Origin: Burkholderiales bacterium | GTDB taxonomy: Bacteria > Pseudomonadota > Gammaproteobacteria > Burkholderiales > Burkholderiaceae_C | NCBI GenBank assembly: GCA_028868855.1 | Contig: JAGWTR010000001.1 | Coordinates: 62,001-126,000 of the forward strand | Direction of reading: 5' to 3' | Length of the DNA stretch: 64,000 nucleotides | Shown here: piece by piece, positions 45,470 through 56,918 of the stretch | Layout: each line of letters opens with the position of its first letter | How positions within the stretch are numbered: position 1 is the first letter of the stretch | The notes under the pieces: model-generated | Databases searched by the model: none | What the model was told of the DNA's origin: nothing | What the model saw: the letters and a program-made list of their open reading frames with translations, nothing else | Translations under genes and position numbers: made by a program

Positions 45470-46702
45470 TCAAACCGCCCGCGCCAGCCACTGCTTGGCC
45501 AGCGTCACCCACAAGGTGGCGCCCAGCGGAATCAACTCGTCATTGAAGTCATAACTGGGGTTGTGCAGCATGCAGGGGCCCAGGCCGTGACCGCCTGCCC
45601 GGTGGCTGCCGTCACCATTGCCAATCACGAAGTAAGCCCCTGGCATTTTCTGCAGGAAGTAGCTGAAGTCTTCGGCGCCCATGGTGGGTTCGAACTCCAG
45701 CACCCGGTCGGCCCCCACCACGTCGACCATCACCTGGCGCACGAACTCGGTCTCGGCCGGGTGGTTGATGGTTGGCGGGTAGTTGCGGGCAAACTCAAAC
45801 TCGCAACTGGCGCCAAAGGCGGTGCAGGTGTGCTCGGTGATGGCCCGCATGCGCTCTTCGATCAGGTCCAGCACGTCGAGCGTGAATGTGCGTACCGTGC
45901 CTTGCATGGTCACCACATCGGGCACCACGTTGGTGGCTTCCCCGGCCTGGATCATGGTCACTGAAATCACGCCCGTGTCGATGGCGCGCACATTGCGTGT
46001 CAGGATGGTTTGAAAGCTCTGCACCAGTTGACAGGCCACCGGCACGGGGTCAATGCCCAGGTGCGGCATGGCCGCGTGCGAGCCCTTGCCGCGGATGGTG
46101 ATCAGGAACTCATTGCTGGACGCAAAGCACGGCCCCGTCTTGATGGCAAACTCGCCGACGGCCATGCCTGGCCAGTTGTGCATCCCGAAGATGGCCTGCA
46201 TCGGGAAGCGCGTGAACAGGCCATCGTGCATCATCTTGGCGGCGCCGCCACCGCCCTCTTCGGCGGGCTGGAACACCACATACACGGTGCCGGCAAAGTC
46301 CCGATGACTGGACAGGTGTTGGGCGGCGGCCAGCAGGATCGCGGTGTGGCCGTCGTGTCCGCAGGCATGCATCTTGCCAGGGCGGCGGCTGGCATGCGCG
46401 AACTGGTTGTACTCGGTCATGGGCAGGGCGTCGATGTCGGCGCGAAGGCCCACCGAATGGGGGCCCGGATGCCCCTGAATCACGCCCACGACCCCCGTCT
46501 TGCCCAGGCCACGATGCACCTCAATGCCAAAGCCTTCGAGCGTCTTGGCGATCAGGTCGGAAGTGCGGTCTTCTTCAAAGCACAGTTCGGGATGCGCATG
46601 GAGGTCTCGGCGCAAGGCCCGGATGGACTCGACCTGGTCCAGCAAGGCTGGCAACACCAGCGAAGACAGGTCAGGAGTCTTGGCGGACACAGCGGCGGAC
46701 AT
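45470..46702 (-). CDS. M20 family amidohydrolase (hippurate hydrolase-like)
   Basis: 410 residues of the M20D aminoacylase/hippuricase group. Metal ligands lie in KMHACGHDGHTAILLAA, in the Glu-Glu pair of FQPAEEGGGGA, in GMHNWPG, and in the C-terminal LHNPSYDFND. These enzymes cleave N-acyl amino acids; exact substrate unknown. The gene faces modC and has no operon partner. Confidence 0.88.
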   Translation of the reverse strand: MSAAVSAKTPDLSSLVLPALLDQVESIRALRRDLHAHPELCFEEDRTSDLIAKTLEGFGIEVHRGLGKTGVVGVIQGHPGPHSVGLRADIDALPMTEYNQFAHASRRPGKMHACGHDGHTAILLAAAQHLSSHRDFAGTVYVVFQPAEEGGGGAAKMMHDGLFTRFPMQAIFGMHNWPGMAVGEFAIKTGPCFASSNEFLITIRGKGSHAAMPHLGIDPVPVACQLVQSFQTILTRNVRAIDTGVISVTMIQAGEATNVVPDVVTMQGTVRTFTLDVLDLIEERMRAITEHTCTAFGASCEFEFARNYPPTINHPAETEFVRQVMVDVVGADRVLEFEPTMGAEDFSYFLQKMPGAYFVIGNGDGSHRAGGHGLGPCMLHNPSYDFNDELIPLGATLWVTLAKQWLARAV

Positions 46703-46829
46703 GGTGGGCAGGCATTCTCTGAATGGAGTGTGTCATCTTACCCGCCGACATGGGGGCTCGCCTGTGTTGCGATGGCCTTGCCAACGCTAAACTGGTTGGC
46801 CAGTCAGATGGATCAGCAAGGAGAGTCAC

Positions 46830-47144
46830 ATGGCCGATATCAAGATCGAACGCGCTCACGCACTTGGCCTGGAAAAGGCCCGACTGCTGGCTCAGGAATG
46901 GATGGACGATGCCGCCAAGAAATTGGGTCTGACCTGCAAACTCAAGCCAGGAGAGACGCAAGACGTCATCAAATTCGAACGCATGGGCGTGACCGGGAAA
47001 ATGACGGTCAGCCCCGACGCATTCAAGTTGGAGGCCAGGCTGGGCATGATGATGGCGGCCTTCAAGCCCATGGTGGAGGCCGAAATCGACAAAAACCTCA
47101 GCCACATCCTGGCCCGGGCCGAAGGTGGCGCACCCTCGGCCTGA
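46830..47144 (+). CDS. Polyhydroxyalkanoic acid system family protein
   Basis: 104 residues matching the small PHA-granule-associated family (MADIKIERAHALGLEKARLL, VIKFERMGVTGKMTVSPDAF). Found near PHA genes in many Burkholderiales; thought to associate with granules or to regulate them. AAGGAGAG stands upstream of ATG. Convergent with the acyl-CoA-binding protein gene, 6 bases apart. Confidence 0.83.
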   Translation: MADIKIERAHALGLEKARLLAQEWMDDAAKKLGLTCKLKPGETQDVIKFERMGVTGKMTVSPDAFKLEARLGMMMAAFKPMVEAEIDKNLSHILARAEGGAPSA

Positions 47145-47150
47145 TCTCGG

Positions 47151-47408
47151 TTATTTCTTCAGCGACTCGATCAGGTCAATGTAACTTTGCTTGGCCTGGT
47201 CGGACGTTTGACCCTTGAGGGCGGCCCAAGCGTCGAACTTGGCGCGGGCCACAAAGTCCATCATGCCGGGGCGGTCGCCTTGCACATCGCCCACGGTGGC
47301 CTGCTTGAAGAGCGAGTAGATCTTCAACAAGGCATCGTTGTCGGGCTTGGCCGTCAGTTGCTTTGAAGTGGCAACGGCTTGTTCGAATAGGACGGTCAGG
47401 TCGGTCAT
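47151..47408 (-). CDS. Acyl-CoA-binding protein
   Basis: 85 residues, a four-helix ACBP that carries medium- and long-chain acyl-CoA in the cytosol. The conserved parts are LLKIYSLFKQATVGD and KFDAWAALKGQTSDQAKQSY. ACBP is common in eukaryotes and in only some bacteria, including Burkholderiales. Good AAGGAGA upstream. Its neighbour is the PHA-system protein, which also belongs to acyl storage metabolism. Confidence 0.92.
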   Translation of the reverse strand: MTDLTVLFEQAVATSKQLTAKPDNDALLKIYSLFKQATVGDVQGDRPGMMDFVARAKFDAWAALKGQTSDQAKQSYIDLIESLKK

Positions 47409-47569
47409 GAAAGTCTCCTTGAAGCAGGTGGATTAATCCACGCTTTTGTGGGCAAGATTTTACCGCGGGCCTTCTGGTGAGGCAGCCCCTTGAATGCGGT
47501 GGCGTCGAGAGGGTGAATGCAGCGCGCTTCCAGCAGAGTTCCCGGGGCATCCCTACAATGCGGCCCTTC

Positions 47570-48478
47570 ATGAGCGCCATTTCATTCCAGCAAGTCAGCA
47601 AAACCTATGTGTCGGCCGGAAAACCGGTCACCGCCCTGCAAAACGTCAGCTTCGACATCGAAGACGGCGAATTCTTCGGGCTGCTGGGGCCCAACGGCGC
47701 CGGCAAGACCACCCTCATCAGCATCCTGGCGGGCCTGAACCGCGCCACCGGGGGGCGGGTGTCCGTGCATGGGCACGATGTCGTGTCCGATTACGCCCTC
47801 GCGCGCCGTCACCTGGGCGTGGTGCCGCAGGAGCTGGTGTTCGACCCTTTCTTTTCCGTGCGTGAGGCCCTGCGCATTCAAAGCAGTTACTTTGGCCTGC
47901 GCGGCAACGATGACTGGATTGACGAGTTGCTGTCGCACCTGGGCTTGAGCGACAAAGCCGACGTGAATATGAGGCAGCTCTCCGGCGGCATGAAACGGCG
48001 CGTGCTGGTGGCCCAGGCGCTGGTGCACCGCCCACCCGTGATCGTGCTCGATGAGCCGACGGCCGGCGTCGACGTTGAGTTGCGCCAGACCCTGTGGCAG
48101 TTCATTGCGCGGCTCAACAAAGAAGGCCACACGGTGCTGTTGACCACGCACTATCTGGAAGAGGCCGAAGCCCTGTGCCACCGCATTGGCATGCTCAAGC
48201 AAGGCCAGCTGGTGGCCTTGGAGCGAACCTCGGCACTGTTGGCCGGCACGGTGCACACCATGCTGCGCTTCAAGACCGACGACCCCTTGCCCGCCGATCT
48301 GCTGGCGCAAGCGCGCATCACCGGGCGCATCGTGCAATTGCCCGCGCACGATGCCCTGCATGTCGAGCACCTCCTGGCCAGTTTGCGCCAGGGTGGCTGC
48401 CGGGTTGAGGACCTCGAAATCGCCCGACCCGACCTGGAAGACGTGTTTTTGAGCATCATGCAAGGAGAGTCGGCATGA
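47570..48478 (+). CDS. ABC-2 type transporter, ATP-binding protein
   Basis: 302 residues with Walker A GPNGAGKTTLISIL, signature LSGGMKRRVLVAQALVH and Walker B VIVLDEPTAGVD. Its partner is the permease that overlaps its end by 4 bases. In Burkholderiales the pair heads the ibaG-murA-his gene string. The substrate is unknown (YadG/NodI-like). ATG 47570 was taken; another in-frame ATG at 47558 is possible. Confidence 0.9.
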   Translation: MSAISFQQVSKTYVSAGKPVTALQNVSFDIEDGEFFGLLGPNGAGKTTLISILAGLNRATGGRVSVHGHDVVSDYALARRHLGVVPQELVFDPFFSVREALRIQSSYFGLRGNDDWIDELLSHLGLSDKADVNMRQLSGGMKRRVLVAQALVHRPPVIVLDEPTAGVDVELRQTLWQFIARLNKEGHTVLLTTHYLEEAEALCHRIGMLKQGQLVALERTSALLAGTVHTMLRFKTDDPLPADLLAQARITGRIVQLPAHDALHVEHLLASLRQGGCRVEDLEIARPDLEDVFLSIMQGESA

Positions 48479-49239
48479 GCGGCCTGGCCGGCGCCCGACC
48501 GCTGTTCAAGAAAGAAGTGCAGCGATTCTGGAAGGTGGCCTTGCAAACCGTGGCAGCGCCGGTGCTCACCGCCGTGCTCTACCTGCTGATTTTTGGGCAT
48601 GTGCTGCAAGACAAGGTCCAGGTATTCCAGGGCGTGGGCTACACCAGCTTCCTGATTCCCGGTCTGGTGATGATGAGCCTCTTGCAAAACGCCTTTGCGA
48701 ACAGCTCGTCGTCGCTGATCCAGAGCAAGATCACCGGCAATCTGGTGTTTCTCCTGCTCACCCCCTTGTCGCACCGGGCCTGGTTCGTGGCCTATGTGGG
48801 CGCCTCGCTGGTGCGCGGCTTGGCGGTGGGGCTGGGCGTTTTTTTGGTGACGGCTTGGTTTGCCCCCCCGGGCCTTAGTGAGCCGTGGTGGGCGGTGGTG
48901 TTTGCCGTGCTGGGCGGCAGCTTGCTGGGTGCCCTGGGGCTGATTGCTGGCCTGTGGGCGGAAAAATTCGACCACATGGCCGTGTTCCAGAACTTCATCA
49001 TCGTGCCCATGACCTTCCTGTCGGGCGTGTTTTATTCGGTCCATTCCTTGCCACCGTTCTGGCAGAGCATCTCGCACCTCAACCCTTTTTTCTACCTGAT
49101 CGACGGCTTTCGGCGCGGTTTTTTCGGCGCCAGTGATGTCAGCCCGTGGCTCAGCCTGGGTGTGGTGACGTCCAGCACGCTGCTGGTGTCCTTGCTGGCC
49201 CTGCATTTGCTCAAGACTGGGTACAAAATCCGTCATTGA
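48475..49239 (+). CDS. ABC-2 type transporter, permease
   Basis: 254 residues, six predicted transmembrane segments (for example VLTAVLYLLIFGHVL and LGALGLIAGLW), with the ABC-2 signature region NFIIVPMTFLSGVFY (YadH/NodJ type). Works with the preceding ATPase. ibaG begins 38 bases downstream. Confidence 0.9.
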   Translation: MSGLAGARPLFKKEVQRFWKVALQTVAAPVLTAVLYLLIFGHVLQDKVQVFQGVGYTSFLIPGLVMMSLLQNAFANSSSSLIQSKITGNLVFLLLTPLSHRAWFVAYVGASLVRGLAVGLGVFLVTAWFAPPGLSEPWWAVVFAVLGGSLLGALGLIAGLWAEKFDHMAVFQNFIIVPMTFLSGVFYSVHSLPPFWQSISHLNPFFYLIDGFRRGFFGASDVSPWLSLGVVTSSTLLVSLLALHLLKTGYKIRH

Positions 49240-49277
49240 GGTTGTTTCGTTTTCTTTTCTCTATCTGAAAGCTCACC

Positions 49278-49523
49278 ATGGCTGATCCCACCGCTGCCGA
49301 AGTTCAGCACTACATCGCCCAGGGCTTGCCCTGCGCCCATCTGGAGGTGGAGGGCGACGGCCACCATTTTTTTGCGACCATTGTCTCGACCGAGTTCGAG
49401 GGCAAGACCCGCATTGGCCGACACCAGCGCGTCTACCAGGCGCTGGGCGATAGAATGCGCGAGCAGATTCATGCCTTGTCGATGAAGACATTGACGCCAG
49501 CTGAATGGGCTCAACAGGCCTGA
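49278..49523 (+). CDS. ibaG: BolA family protein IbaG
   Basis: 81 residues of the BolA family, which bind monothiol glutaredoxins and iron-sulfur clusters. The class II KH-like fold is seen in AHLEVEGDGHHFFATIVS and the conserved His in GRHQRVYQAL. Located just before murA as in E. coli (yrbA/ibaG-murA). Confidence 0.92.
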   Translation: MADPTAAEVQHYIAQGLPCAHLEVEGDGHHFFATIVSTEFEGKTRIGRHQRVYQALGDRMREQIHALSMKTLTPAEWAQQA

Positions 49524-49613
49524 GTTTTCTGCAGAATTTCACCTTACTGACTCCACCCCAGGCGCGACCTCCGGCCCTTGCAAGCCGGTGACCTCGCGCC
49601 CTTTGTGCTTCTC

Positions 49614-50912
49614 ATGGACAAACTCCTGATCCGTGGCGGTCGTTGCCTGCAAGGCGAAGTGACCATTGCCGGCGCCAAGAATGCCGCGCTGCCCGAACTT
49701 TGCGCCGCACTCCTCAGCGCCGAGCCCGTGACCCTGGCCAATGTGCCGCAGCTCAAGGACGTGGCGACCACGTTCAAGCTGCTGGGCAATATGGGCGTGG
49801 TTTGCGAGCGCCATGCTGAGCAGGGCGACCGAGTCACCCTGGACGCCGGCCGGGTCAACAACCCCGAGGCGCCTTATGAGTTGGTCAAGACCATGCGGGC
49901 CTCCATCCTGGTACTGGGCCCTTTACTGGCCCGCTTTGGGCGCGCCCGCGTGTCCTTGCCGGGCGGCTGCGCGATCGGATCGCGTCCGGTCGATCAGCAC
50001 ATCAAGGGCCTGCAAGCCATGGGCGCTCAGATCACGGTGGAGCACGGCTATATCCAGGCCAGTGGCCCCGTGGGTTTGGACGGCCAACCACAGCGCCTCA
50101 AGGGCGCCCGCATCACCACCGACATGGTCACCGTCACTGGCACGGAAAATCTGCTGATGGCCGCCACCCTGGCCGAGGGCGAAACCATCCTCGAAAACGC
50201 CGCGCAAGAGCCTGAAATCACCGACCTGGTCGACATGCTGGTCGCCATGGGCGCCAAGATCGAAGGGCGTGGCACGGCCCGCCTGCGCATTCAGGGCGTG
50301 GATAAGCTCCATGGTCTGAACCAGGACCAAGCCCACCAGATCATTCCTGATCGGATTGAGACCGGCACCTTCCTGTGCGCGGTGGCCGCCACGGGTGGCG
50401 AGGTCACCTTGCGCAAGGCCAACGCCGATCACCTCGAATCGGTCATCGACAAGCTGCGCGAAGCCGGAGTGTCCGTCGAGTCGGGCGCGGACTGGATCCG
50501 AGTCAAGGCCGATGCCCGACTGAAGGCCGTGGGCTTTCGCACCCGCGAGTACCCCGCCTTTCCGACCGACATGCAGGCCCAGTTCATGGCGCTCAACTGC
50601 GTGGCCGAGGGCACGGCCGTGATCCACGAAAACATTTTTGAAAACCGCTTCATGCACGTCAACGAGTTGGTGCGCCTGGGCGCTCAGATCACCATTGATG
50701 GCCACACAGCGGTGGTGACGGGCGTGCCCAAGCTGTCGGGCGCGACCGTCATGGCCACCGACCTGCGCGCCTCGGCCGGTCTGGTCATCGCCGGGCTGGT
50801 GGCCGAGGGGGAGACCCTGATCGATCGCATCTACCACCTTGACCGTGGCTACGACCGCATGGAAGCCAAACTGCGCGCCATCGGTGCCGACATCGAAAGA
50901 GTTCAAGCATGA
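49614..50912 (+). CDS. murA: UDP-N-acetylglucosamine 1-carboxyvinyltransferase
   Basis: First committed step of peptidoglycan synthesis: adds enolpyruvate from PEP to UDP-GlcNAc. 432 residues from ATG 49614 ([16 protein letters not shown]). The catalytic cysteine is Cys119 in [13 protein letters not shown], so it should be fosfomycin-sensitive at this site. Ends in a 4-base overlap with hisG. Confidence 0.97.
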   Translation: MDKLLIRGGRCLQGEVTIAGAKNAALPELCAALLSAEPVTLANVPQLKDVATTFKLLGNMGVVCERHAEQGDRVTLDAGRVNNPEAPYELVKTMRASILVLGPLLARFGRARVSLPGGCAIGSRPVDQHIKGLQAMGAQITVEHGYIQASGPVGLDGQPQRLKGARITTDMVTVTGTENLLMAATLAEGETILENAAQEPEITDLVDMLVAMGAKIEGRGTARLRIQGVDKLHGLNQDQAHQIIPDRIETGTFLCAVAATGGEVTLRKANADHLESVIDKLREAGVSVESGADWIRVKADARLKAVGFRTREYPAFPTDMQAQFMALNCVAEGTAVIHENIFENRFMHVNELVRLGAQITIDGHTAVVTGVPKLSGATVMATDLRASAGLVIAGLVAEGETLIDRIYHLDRGYDRMEAKLRAIGADIERVQA

Positions 50913-51562
50913 CGACCCCCGGCATGATCACGCTAGCCCTGTCCAAGGGGCGCATCTTTGAAGAAACCCTGCCCCTGCTGGCCGCCGCCGGCATTGAGGT
51001 CACCGAGGACCCTGAAAAGTCCCGTAAGTTGATCCTGTCCACCAACCGCCCGGACGTGCGCGTGGTGCTGGTGCGCGCCACCGATGTGCCCACCTATGTG
51101 CAGCACGGCGGCGCCGACATCGGCGTGGCCGGCAAGGACACCCTGATCGAGCACGGCGGCGACAACCTCTACCAGCCTTTGGACCTCAACATTGCCAAAT
51201 GCCGCATGAGCGTGGCCGTGCGCGCCGACTTTGACTACGCTGCGGCGGTCAAGCAAGGCTCGCGCATTCGCGTGGCCACCAAGTACACCACCATCGCCAG
51301 CGAACACTTCGCCAACAAGGGCGTGCACGTTGACCTGATCAAGCTGTATGGCTCGATGGAGTTGGCGCCGCTCATTGGCGTGGCCGATGCCATCGTTGAT
51401 CTGGTCTCGACCGGCAACACGCTCAAGGCCAACCACCTGGTCGAGGTCGAAGAGATCATGCAGATCTCCTCGCGTCTGGTCGTCAACCAGGCCTCGCTCA
51501 AACTCAAGCGCGAGGCCATCCGCAAGGTGATCCAGGCTTTTGAGTCCGCCATCCCGGCCTGA
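50909..51562 (+). CDS. hisG: ATP phosphoribosyltransferase, short form
   Basis: First step of histidine synthesis: ATP plus PRPP to phosphoribosyl-ATP. The 217-residue length is the short form that lacks the regulatory ACT domain and needs HisZ, which is not in this window. Motifs: [49 protein letters not shown]. Confidence 0.96.
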   Translation: MTTPGMITLALSKGRIFEETLPLLAAAGIEVTEDPEKSRKLILSTNRPDVRVVLVRATDVPTYVQHGGADIGVAGKDTLIEHGGDNLYQPLDLNIAKCRMSVAVRADFDYAAAVKQGSRIRVATKYTTIASEHFANKGVHVDLIKLYGSMELAPLIGVADAIVDLVSTGNTLKANHLVEVEEIMQISSRLVVNQASLKLKREAIRKVIQAFESAIPA

Positions 51563-51586
51563 TTTTGTTTGCATGAGTGTTCAGCC

Positions 51587-52900
51587 ATGACCGTTCAAAT
51601 TCGCCACCTCGATACCGCCCAACCGGACTTCGACGCCGCCTTTCACCAGGTGCTGCATTGGTCGGCGGACACGGACACGGCAATTGAAGAGCGGGTGGGC
51701 GCCATCCTGGCCGATGTGCAGTTGCGTGGCGATGTGGCCGTGCTCGAATACACCGCTCGCTTTGACCACCTGCAAGCCAACACCGTGGCGGCCCTGGAAT
51801 TGCGCGCGGACGAGTTGAAAGCCGCCTACGACGGGCTGCCCCAAGTGCAGCGCGAAGCCTTGCAGGCCGCAACCCGCCGCGTGCGCAGCTACCACCAGCG
51901 ACAAAAAGAAGCGTGCGGCCTGAGCTGGTCGTACCGCGATGAAGACGGCAGCTTGCTGGGCCAGAAGGTCACGCCACTGGACCGCGTCGGCATTTACGTG
52001 CCGGGGGGCAAGGCGGCCTATCCATCCTCTGTGCTGATGAACGCCATCCCCGCCCATGTGGCCGGCGTGGGCGAGATCATCATGGTCGTGCCGACCCCGC
52101 GCGGTGAGAAAAACCCGCTGGTGCTGGCTGCTGCCCACGTGGCCGGTGTCACCCGCGCCTTCACCCTGGGCGGCGCGCAAGCCATCGCCGCGCTGGCCTA
52201 CGGCACCGCCACCATCCCCAAGGTCGACAAAATCACCGGACCCGGCAACGCCTATGTCGCCAGCGCCAAGAAGCACGTCTTCGGCCAGGTCGGCATCGAC
52301 ATGATCGCCGGCCCCAGTGAGATCCTGGTGTTGGCCGATGGCACCACACCGCCCGACTGGGTTGCCATGGACCTGTTCAGCCAGGCCGAGCACGATGAAC
52401 TGGCCCAAAGCATCTTGCTGTGCCCGGACGCCGCTTACCTTGCCAAGGTCCAGGCCGAGATCGATCGCCTGTTGCCGGCCATGCCGCGCGCCAACATCAT
52501 CCGTGCGTCGCTGCAGGGGCGGGGCGCCTTGATCCTGACCCGCAACATGGAAGAAGCCTGCGCCATCAGCAACCGCATCGCGCCTGAGCACCTCGAAGTC
52601 TCGTCCAACGAACCCCACAAGTGGGAGCCCCTGCTCAAGCACGCCGGCGCCATCTTTCTGGGCGCCTATACCAGCGAAAGCCTGGGCGACTACTGCGCCG
52701 GCCCCAATCACGTGCTGCCCACCTCCGGCACGGCCCGTTTCTCCTCGCCGCTGGGCGTGTACGACTTCCAGAAGCGCTCCAGCCTGATCGAGGTCAGCGA
52801 GGCCGGGGCCCAGACGCTGGGCAAGATCGCCTCCGTGCTGGCCCACGGCGAAGGCCTGCAGGCCCACGCCCAAGCCGCTGAATTCCGACTCAAGAAATAA
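51587..52900 (+). CDS. hisD: Histidinol dehydrogenase
   Basis: Oxidises histidinol to histidine in the last two steps with NAD and Zn. 437 residues. The family signature [20 protein letters not shown] is followed by [14 protein letters not shown]; the catalytic Glu-His pair lies in [13 protein letters not shown] 51587 was preferred to the TTG at 51569. Confidence 0.97.
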   Translation: MTVQIRHLDTAQPDFDAAFHQVLHWSADTDTAIEERVGAILADVQLRGDVAVLEYTARFDHLQANTVAALELRADELKAAYDGLPQVQREALQAATRRVRSYHQRQKEACGLSWSYRDEDGSLLGQKVTPLDRVGIYVPGGKAAYPSSVLMNAIPAHVAGVGEIIMVVPTPRGEKNPLVLAAAHVAGVTRAFTLGGAQAIAALAYGTATIPKVDKITGPGNAYVASAKKHVFGQVGIDMIAGPSEILVLADGTTPPDWVAMDLFSQAEHDELAQSILLCPDAAYLAKVQAEIDRLLPAMPRANIIRASLQGRGALILTRNMEEACAISNRIAPEHLEVSSNEPHKWEPLLKHAGAIFLGAYTSESLGDYCAGPNHVLPTSGTARFSSPLGVYDFQKRSSLIEVSEAGAQTLGKIASVLAHGEGLQAHAQAAEFRLKK

Positions 52901-52920
52901 TCGCCGTCAGCAGACACACC

Positions 52921-54009
52921 ATGAGCCTTCAAGACGTTCTCCGCCCCGATGTGCGGGCCATGCACGCTTACCACGTGCAAGACGCTGCGGGCCACATCAA
53001 GCTCGACGCGATGGAAAACCCCTTCAGCCTGCCGCCCGCGCTGCAGGCTGAATTGGGCCAGCGTCTGGGCGCCGTCGCGCTGAACCGTTATCCCGGCACG
53101 CGCATCAACGATCTGCACGCCGCGTTGCGCCGTCATGCGCAGGTGCCCGAAGGTTACGCCTTGGTGCTCGGCAATGGCTCGGACGAGTTGATCTCGTTAC
53201 TGGCGCTGGCCTGCGCCCAACCCGGCGCCAAGGTGCTCGCGCCGCTGCCGGGCTTCGTGATGTACGAGATGTCGGCCAAGCTGCAAGGCCTGGGTTTTGT
53301 CGGCGTGGCGCTGACCAGCGAATTCGAACTCGATGCCGCCGCCATGGTCGCGGCCATTCGTGAGCACCGCCCGGCCATCACCTACCTCGCCTACCCTAAC
53401 AACCCCACCGCCAACCTGTGGAGCGACGAGGCCCTCGCGCAGATCGTCGACGCGGTGGCGGCCGAGGGCTGTGGTCTGGTCGTCATCGACGAGGCCTACC
53501 AGCCCTTTGCCAGCAAAAGCTACCTGGCCCGTTTGACGCAGCACCCCCATGTGCTGTTGATGCGCACCCTCAGCAAGTTCGGTCTGGCCGGCATCCGCCT
53601 GGGCTACCTGATTGGCCCGCAGGCCATCGTGGCCGAGGTCGACAAGGCCCGCCCGCCCTACAACGTCAGCGTTCTCAACTGCGAGGCCGCGCTGTTTGCG
53701 CTGGAGCACGAGGCCGAGTTCAAGCGCCAGGCCGAGGTCATCAAGGCCGAGCGCGAACGCCTGCAAGTGGCCTTGGCGACCATCCCCGGCATTCGGGCCT
53801 ATCCCAGTCAAGCCAACATGATCCTGGTGCGTGTCCCTGACGCGGCGGCCGTCTTCAAGGGCTTGAAAGATCGCGGTATCCTGATCAAAAATGTGTCGGG
53901 CATGCACCCTTTGCTGGCACACTGTGTCCGATTGACCGTGGGCTTGCCGCAGGAAAATGACGCCATGATTGCCGCCCTGCAAGCCACTTTGAACCCGACC
54001 GCACTATGA
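52921..54009 (+). CDS. hisC: Histidinol-phosphate aminotransferase
   Basis: PLP-dependent class I/II aminotransferase, 362 residues. [15 protein letters not shown] binds the cofactor phosphate, [10 protein letters not shown] and the lysine of [16 protein letters not shown] (internal aldimine) are conserved. Overlaps hisB by 4 bases. Confidence 0.96.
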   Translation: MSLQDVLRPDVRAMHAYHVQDAAGHIKLDAMENPFSLPPALQAELGQRLGAVALNRYPGTRINDLHAALRRHAQVPEGYALVLGNGSDELISLLALACAQPGAKVLAPLPGFVMYEMSAKLQGLGFVGVALTSEFELDAAAMVAAIREHRPAITYLAYPNNPTANLWSDEALAQIVDAVAAEGCGLVVIDEAYQPFASKSYLARLTQHPHVLLMRTLSKFGLAGIRLGYLIGPQAIVAEVDKARPPYNVSVLNCEAALFALEHEAEFKRQAEVIKAERERLQVALATIPGIRAYPSQANMILVRVPDAAAVFKGLKDRGILIKNVSGMHPLLAHCVRLTVGLPQENDAMIAALQATLNPTAL

Positions 54010-54632
54010 ACGCTCACGAGACGGCACCCCTGGCCGCCACCGAGGCCCGCGTGGCCGAAGTCACCCGCCACACGGCCGAAACGCAGATCACCGCGCGTGT
54101 CAACCTGGACGGCACCGGCGCCGCCAAACTGCACACGGGCATTGGTTTCTTTGACCACATGCTCGACCAGATCGCCCGCCACGGACTCATCGACCTGGAC
54201 ATTCAGGCACAGGGCGATCTGCACATCGACGGCCACCACACGGTCGAAGACGTCGGCATCACCATTGGCCAGGCCTTCGCCAAGGCCGTGGGCGACAAGA
54301 AGGGCATCCGCCGTTACGGCCACGCCTACGTGCCTCTGGACGAAGCTTTGTCCCGCGTGGTGGTCGATTTTTCAGGGCGCCCTGGCTTGACCATGCACGT
54401 GCCCTTCACCGCGGGCAGCATTGGCGGTTTTGACACTCAGTTGGCCTTCGAGTTCTTCCAGGGCTTTGCCAACCACGCCCAGGTCACGCTGCACATCGAC
54501 AACCTGCGCGGCACCAATGCCCACCACCAATGCGAAACGGTCTTCAAGGCCTTCGCCCGGGCGCTGCGCATGGCGCTGGAGCGCGATCCGCGCATGGCCG
54601 GTGTCATCCCCTCCACCAAAGGCTCGCTCTGA
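54006..54632 (+). CDS. hisB: Imidazoleglycerol-phosphate dehydratase
   Basis: 208 residues, the single-function form without the phosphatase domain of E. coli HisB. Metal-binding HxxEE-type motifs: [17 protein letters not shown] and [20 protein letters not shown] histidinol phosphatase must be encoded elsewhere. Confidence 0.96.
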   Translation: MNAHETAPLAATEARVAEVTRHTAETQITARVNLDGTGAAKLHTGIGFFDHMLDQIARHGLIDLDIQAQGDLHIDGHHTVEDVGITIGQAFAKAVGDKKGIRRYGHAYVPLDEALSRVVVDFSGRPGLTMHVPFTAGSIGGFDTQLAFEFFQGFANHAQVTLHIDNLRGTNAHHQCETVFKAFARALRMALERDPRMAGVIPSTKGSL

Positions 54633-54641
54633 TCTGATGCC

Positions 54642-55328
54642 ATGAGCCAAGTTTCGACTGTCGCCGTCATCGACTACGGCATGGGCAATTTGCGTTCGGT
54701 GTCTCAAGCGGTGGAACATGCCGCGCAAGGCCTGAACCTGCAGGTGGTGGTCACCAATGACCCCGATGTGGTGCACGCTGCCGAACGCGTCGTGCTGCCC
54801 GGTCAGGGCGCCATGCGCGACTGCATGCGCGAGTTGCGCGAAGCCCACGGAGGGGCACTGCTCGGAGCAGTGTTGGCTGCGGCCGCCAATAAGCCCTTGA
54901 TGGGCGTGTGCGTGGGGATGCAGATGCTGCTCGACCACAGCGAAGAACAAGACACCCCTGGCCTGGGCCTGATTCCCGGTCAGGTGGTGCGATTCCGCTT
55001 GGAAGGCCAGCACCAGCCTGATGGCAGCCGCTACAAGGTGCCGCAAATGGGCTGGAACCAGGTATTGCAGTCGCGCCATGCGGATCTGTGGAGTGGCCAA
55101 GCACACCCAGTGTGGGCCGGCATCCCCGATGGCAGCTACTACTACTTTGTCCACAGCTATTACGCCCGTGTTGACGATCCACGGCACACCGCTGGCGAGA
55201 CCGACTACGGCACACGCTTTACCAGCGCTGTGGCACGGGATAATATTTTCGCGACCCAGTTTCACCCTGAAAAGAGCGCGCAACATGGCTTGGCCCTGTA
55301 CCGCAATTTTCTCCGCTGGAAACCCTAG
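54642..55328 (+). CDS. hisH: Imidazole glycerol phosphate synthase, glutaminase subunit
   Basis: Class I glutamine amidotransferase that supplies ammonia to HisF. 228 residues. The nucleophilic Cys is in [11 protein letters not shown] and the His/Glu pair in [16 protein letters not shown]. Conserved N terminus [14 protein letters not shown]. Confidence 0.96.
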   Translation: MSQVSTVAVIDYGMGNLRSVSQAVEHAAQGLNLQVVVTNDPDVVHAAERVVLPGQGAMRDCMRELREAHGGALLGAVLAAAANKPLMGVCVGMQMLLDHSEEQDTPGLGLIPGQVVRFRLEGQHQPDGSRYKVPQMGWNQVLQSRHADLWSGQAHPVWAGIPDGSYYYFVHSYYARVDDPRHTAGETDYGTRFTSAVARDNIFATQFHPEKSAQHGLALYRNFLRWKP

Positions 55329-55379
55329 GCGCGTGGTCTTCCCGACTGCGCTTTCATTTCTCCACGACCTGTCACAGCC

Positions 55380-56126
55380 ATGTTGCTGATTCCTGCGATT
55401 GACCTGAAAGACGGCAAATGTGTGCGCCTCAAACAAGGCGACATGAACGATTCCACCACCTTTGGCGAGGATCCTGCCGCGATGGCCCGACGATGGCTGG
55501 ACGCGGGCGCGCGCCGTTTGCACCTGGTGGATCTGAACGGCGCGTTCGCGGGGAAACCTGTCAACGAAGCCGCCATCAAGGCCATCATCAAAGAAGTCGG
55601 CGATGAAATCCCGGTCCAATTGGGTGGCGGTATTCGTGACCTCGACACCATCGAGCGCTACCTTGACGATGGCCTCAGCTACGTCATCATCGGCACGGCT
55701 GCCGTCAAGAATCCGGGCTTTCTGAAAGACGCCTGCAGCGCCTTTGGTGGCCACATCATCGTTGGTCTGGATGCCAAGGACGGCAAGGTCGCCACCGACG
55801 GCTGGAGCAAGCTCTCCGGCCACGAGGTAATCGACCTGGCCAAGAAATTCGAAGACTACGGCGTCGAAGGCGTGATCTACACCGACATCGGGCGCGACGG
55901 CATGCTCTCGGGCATCAACATCGAGGCCACCGTCAAGCTGGCACAAGCCTTGTCCGTCCCCGTGATCGCCTCGGGCGGCTTGTCCAACATCGCTGACATC
56001 GAACGCCTGTGTGCCGTCGAAGTTGAGGGCGTGAGCGGCGTCATCTGTGGGCGCTCCATCTACACGGGTGACCTGGACTTCGCTGCGGGCCAAAAGCGCG
56101 CGGACGAACTCAACGGCGGGCTTTGA
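55380..56126 (+). CDS. hisA: Phosphoribosylformimino-5-aminoimidazole carboxamide ribotide isomerase
   Basis: (beta/alpha)8 barrel isomerase of the pathway, 248 residues. The first catalytic Asp is in [16 protein letters not shown] and the second in [13 protein letters not shown]; phosphate binding by [11 protein letters not shown] and [13 protein letters not shown]. hisF follows after one base. Confidence 0.97.
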   Translation: MLLIPAIDLKDGKCVRLKQGDMNDSTTFGEDPAAMARRWLDAGARRLHLVDLNGAFAGKPVNEAAIKAIIKEVGDEIPVQLGGGIRDLDTIERYLDDGLSYVIIGTAAVKNPGFLKDACSAFGGHIIVGLDAKDGKVATDGWSKLSGHEVIDLAKKFEDYGVEGVIYTDIGRDGMLSGINIEATVKLAQALSVPVIASGGLSNIADIERLCAVEVEGVSGVICGRSIYTGDLDFAAGQKRADELNGGL

Positions 56127-56127
56127 G

Positions 56128-56907
<780 letters not shown>

Positions 56908-56918
56908 TTAGTGACCGC

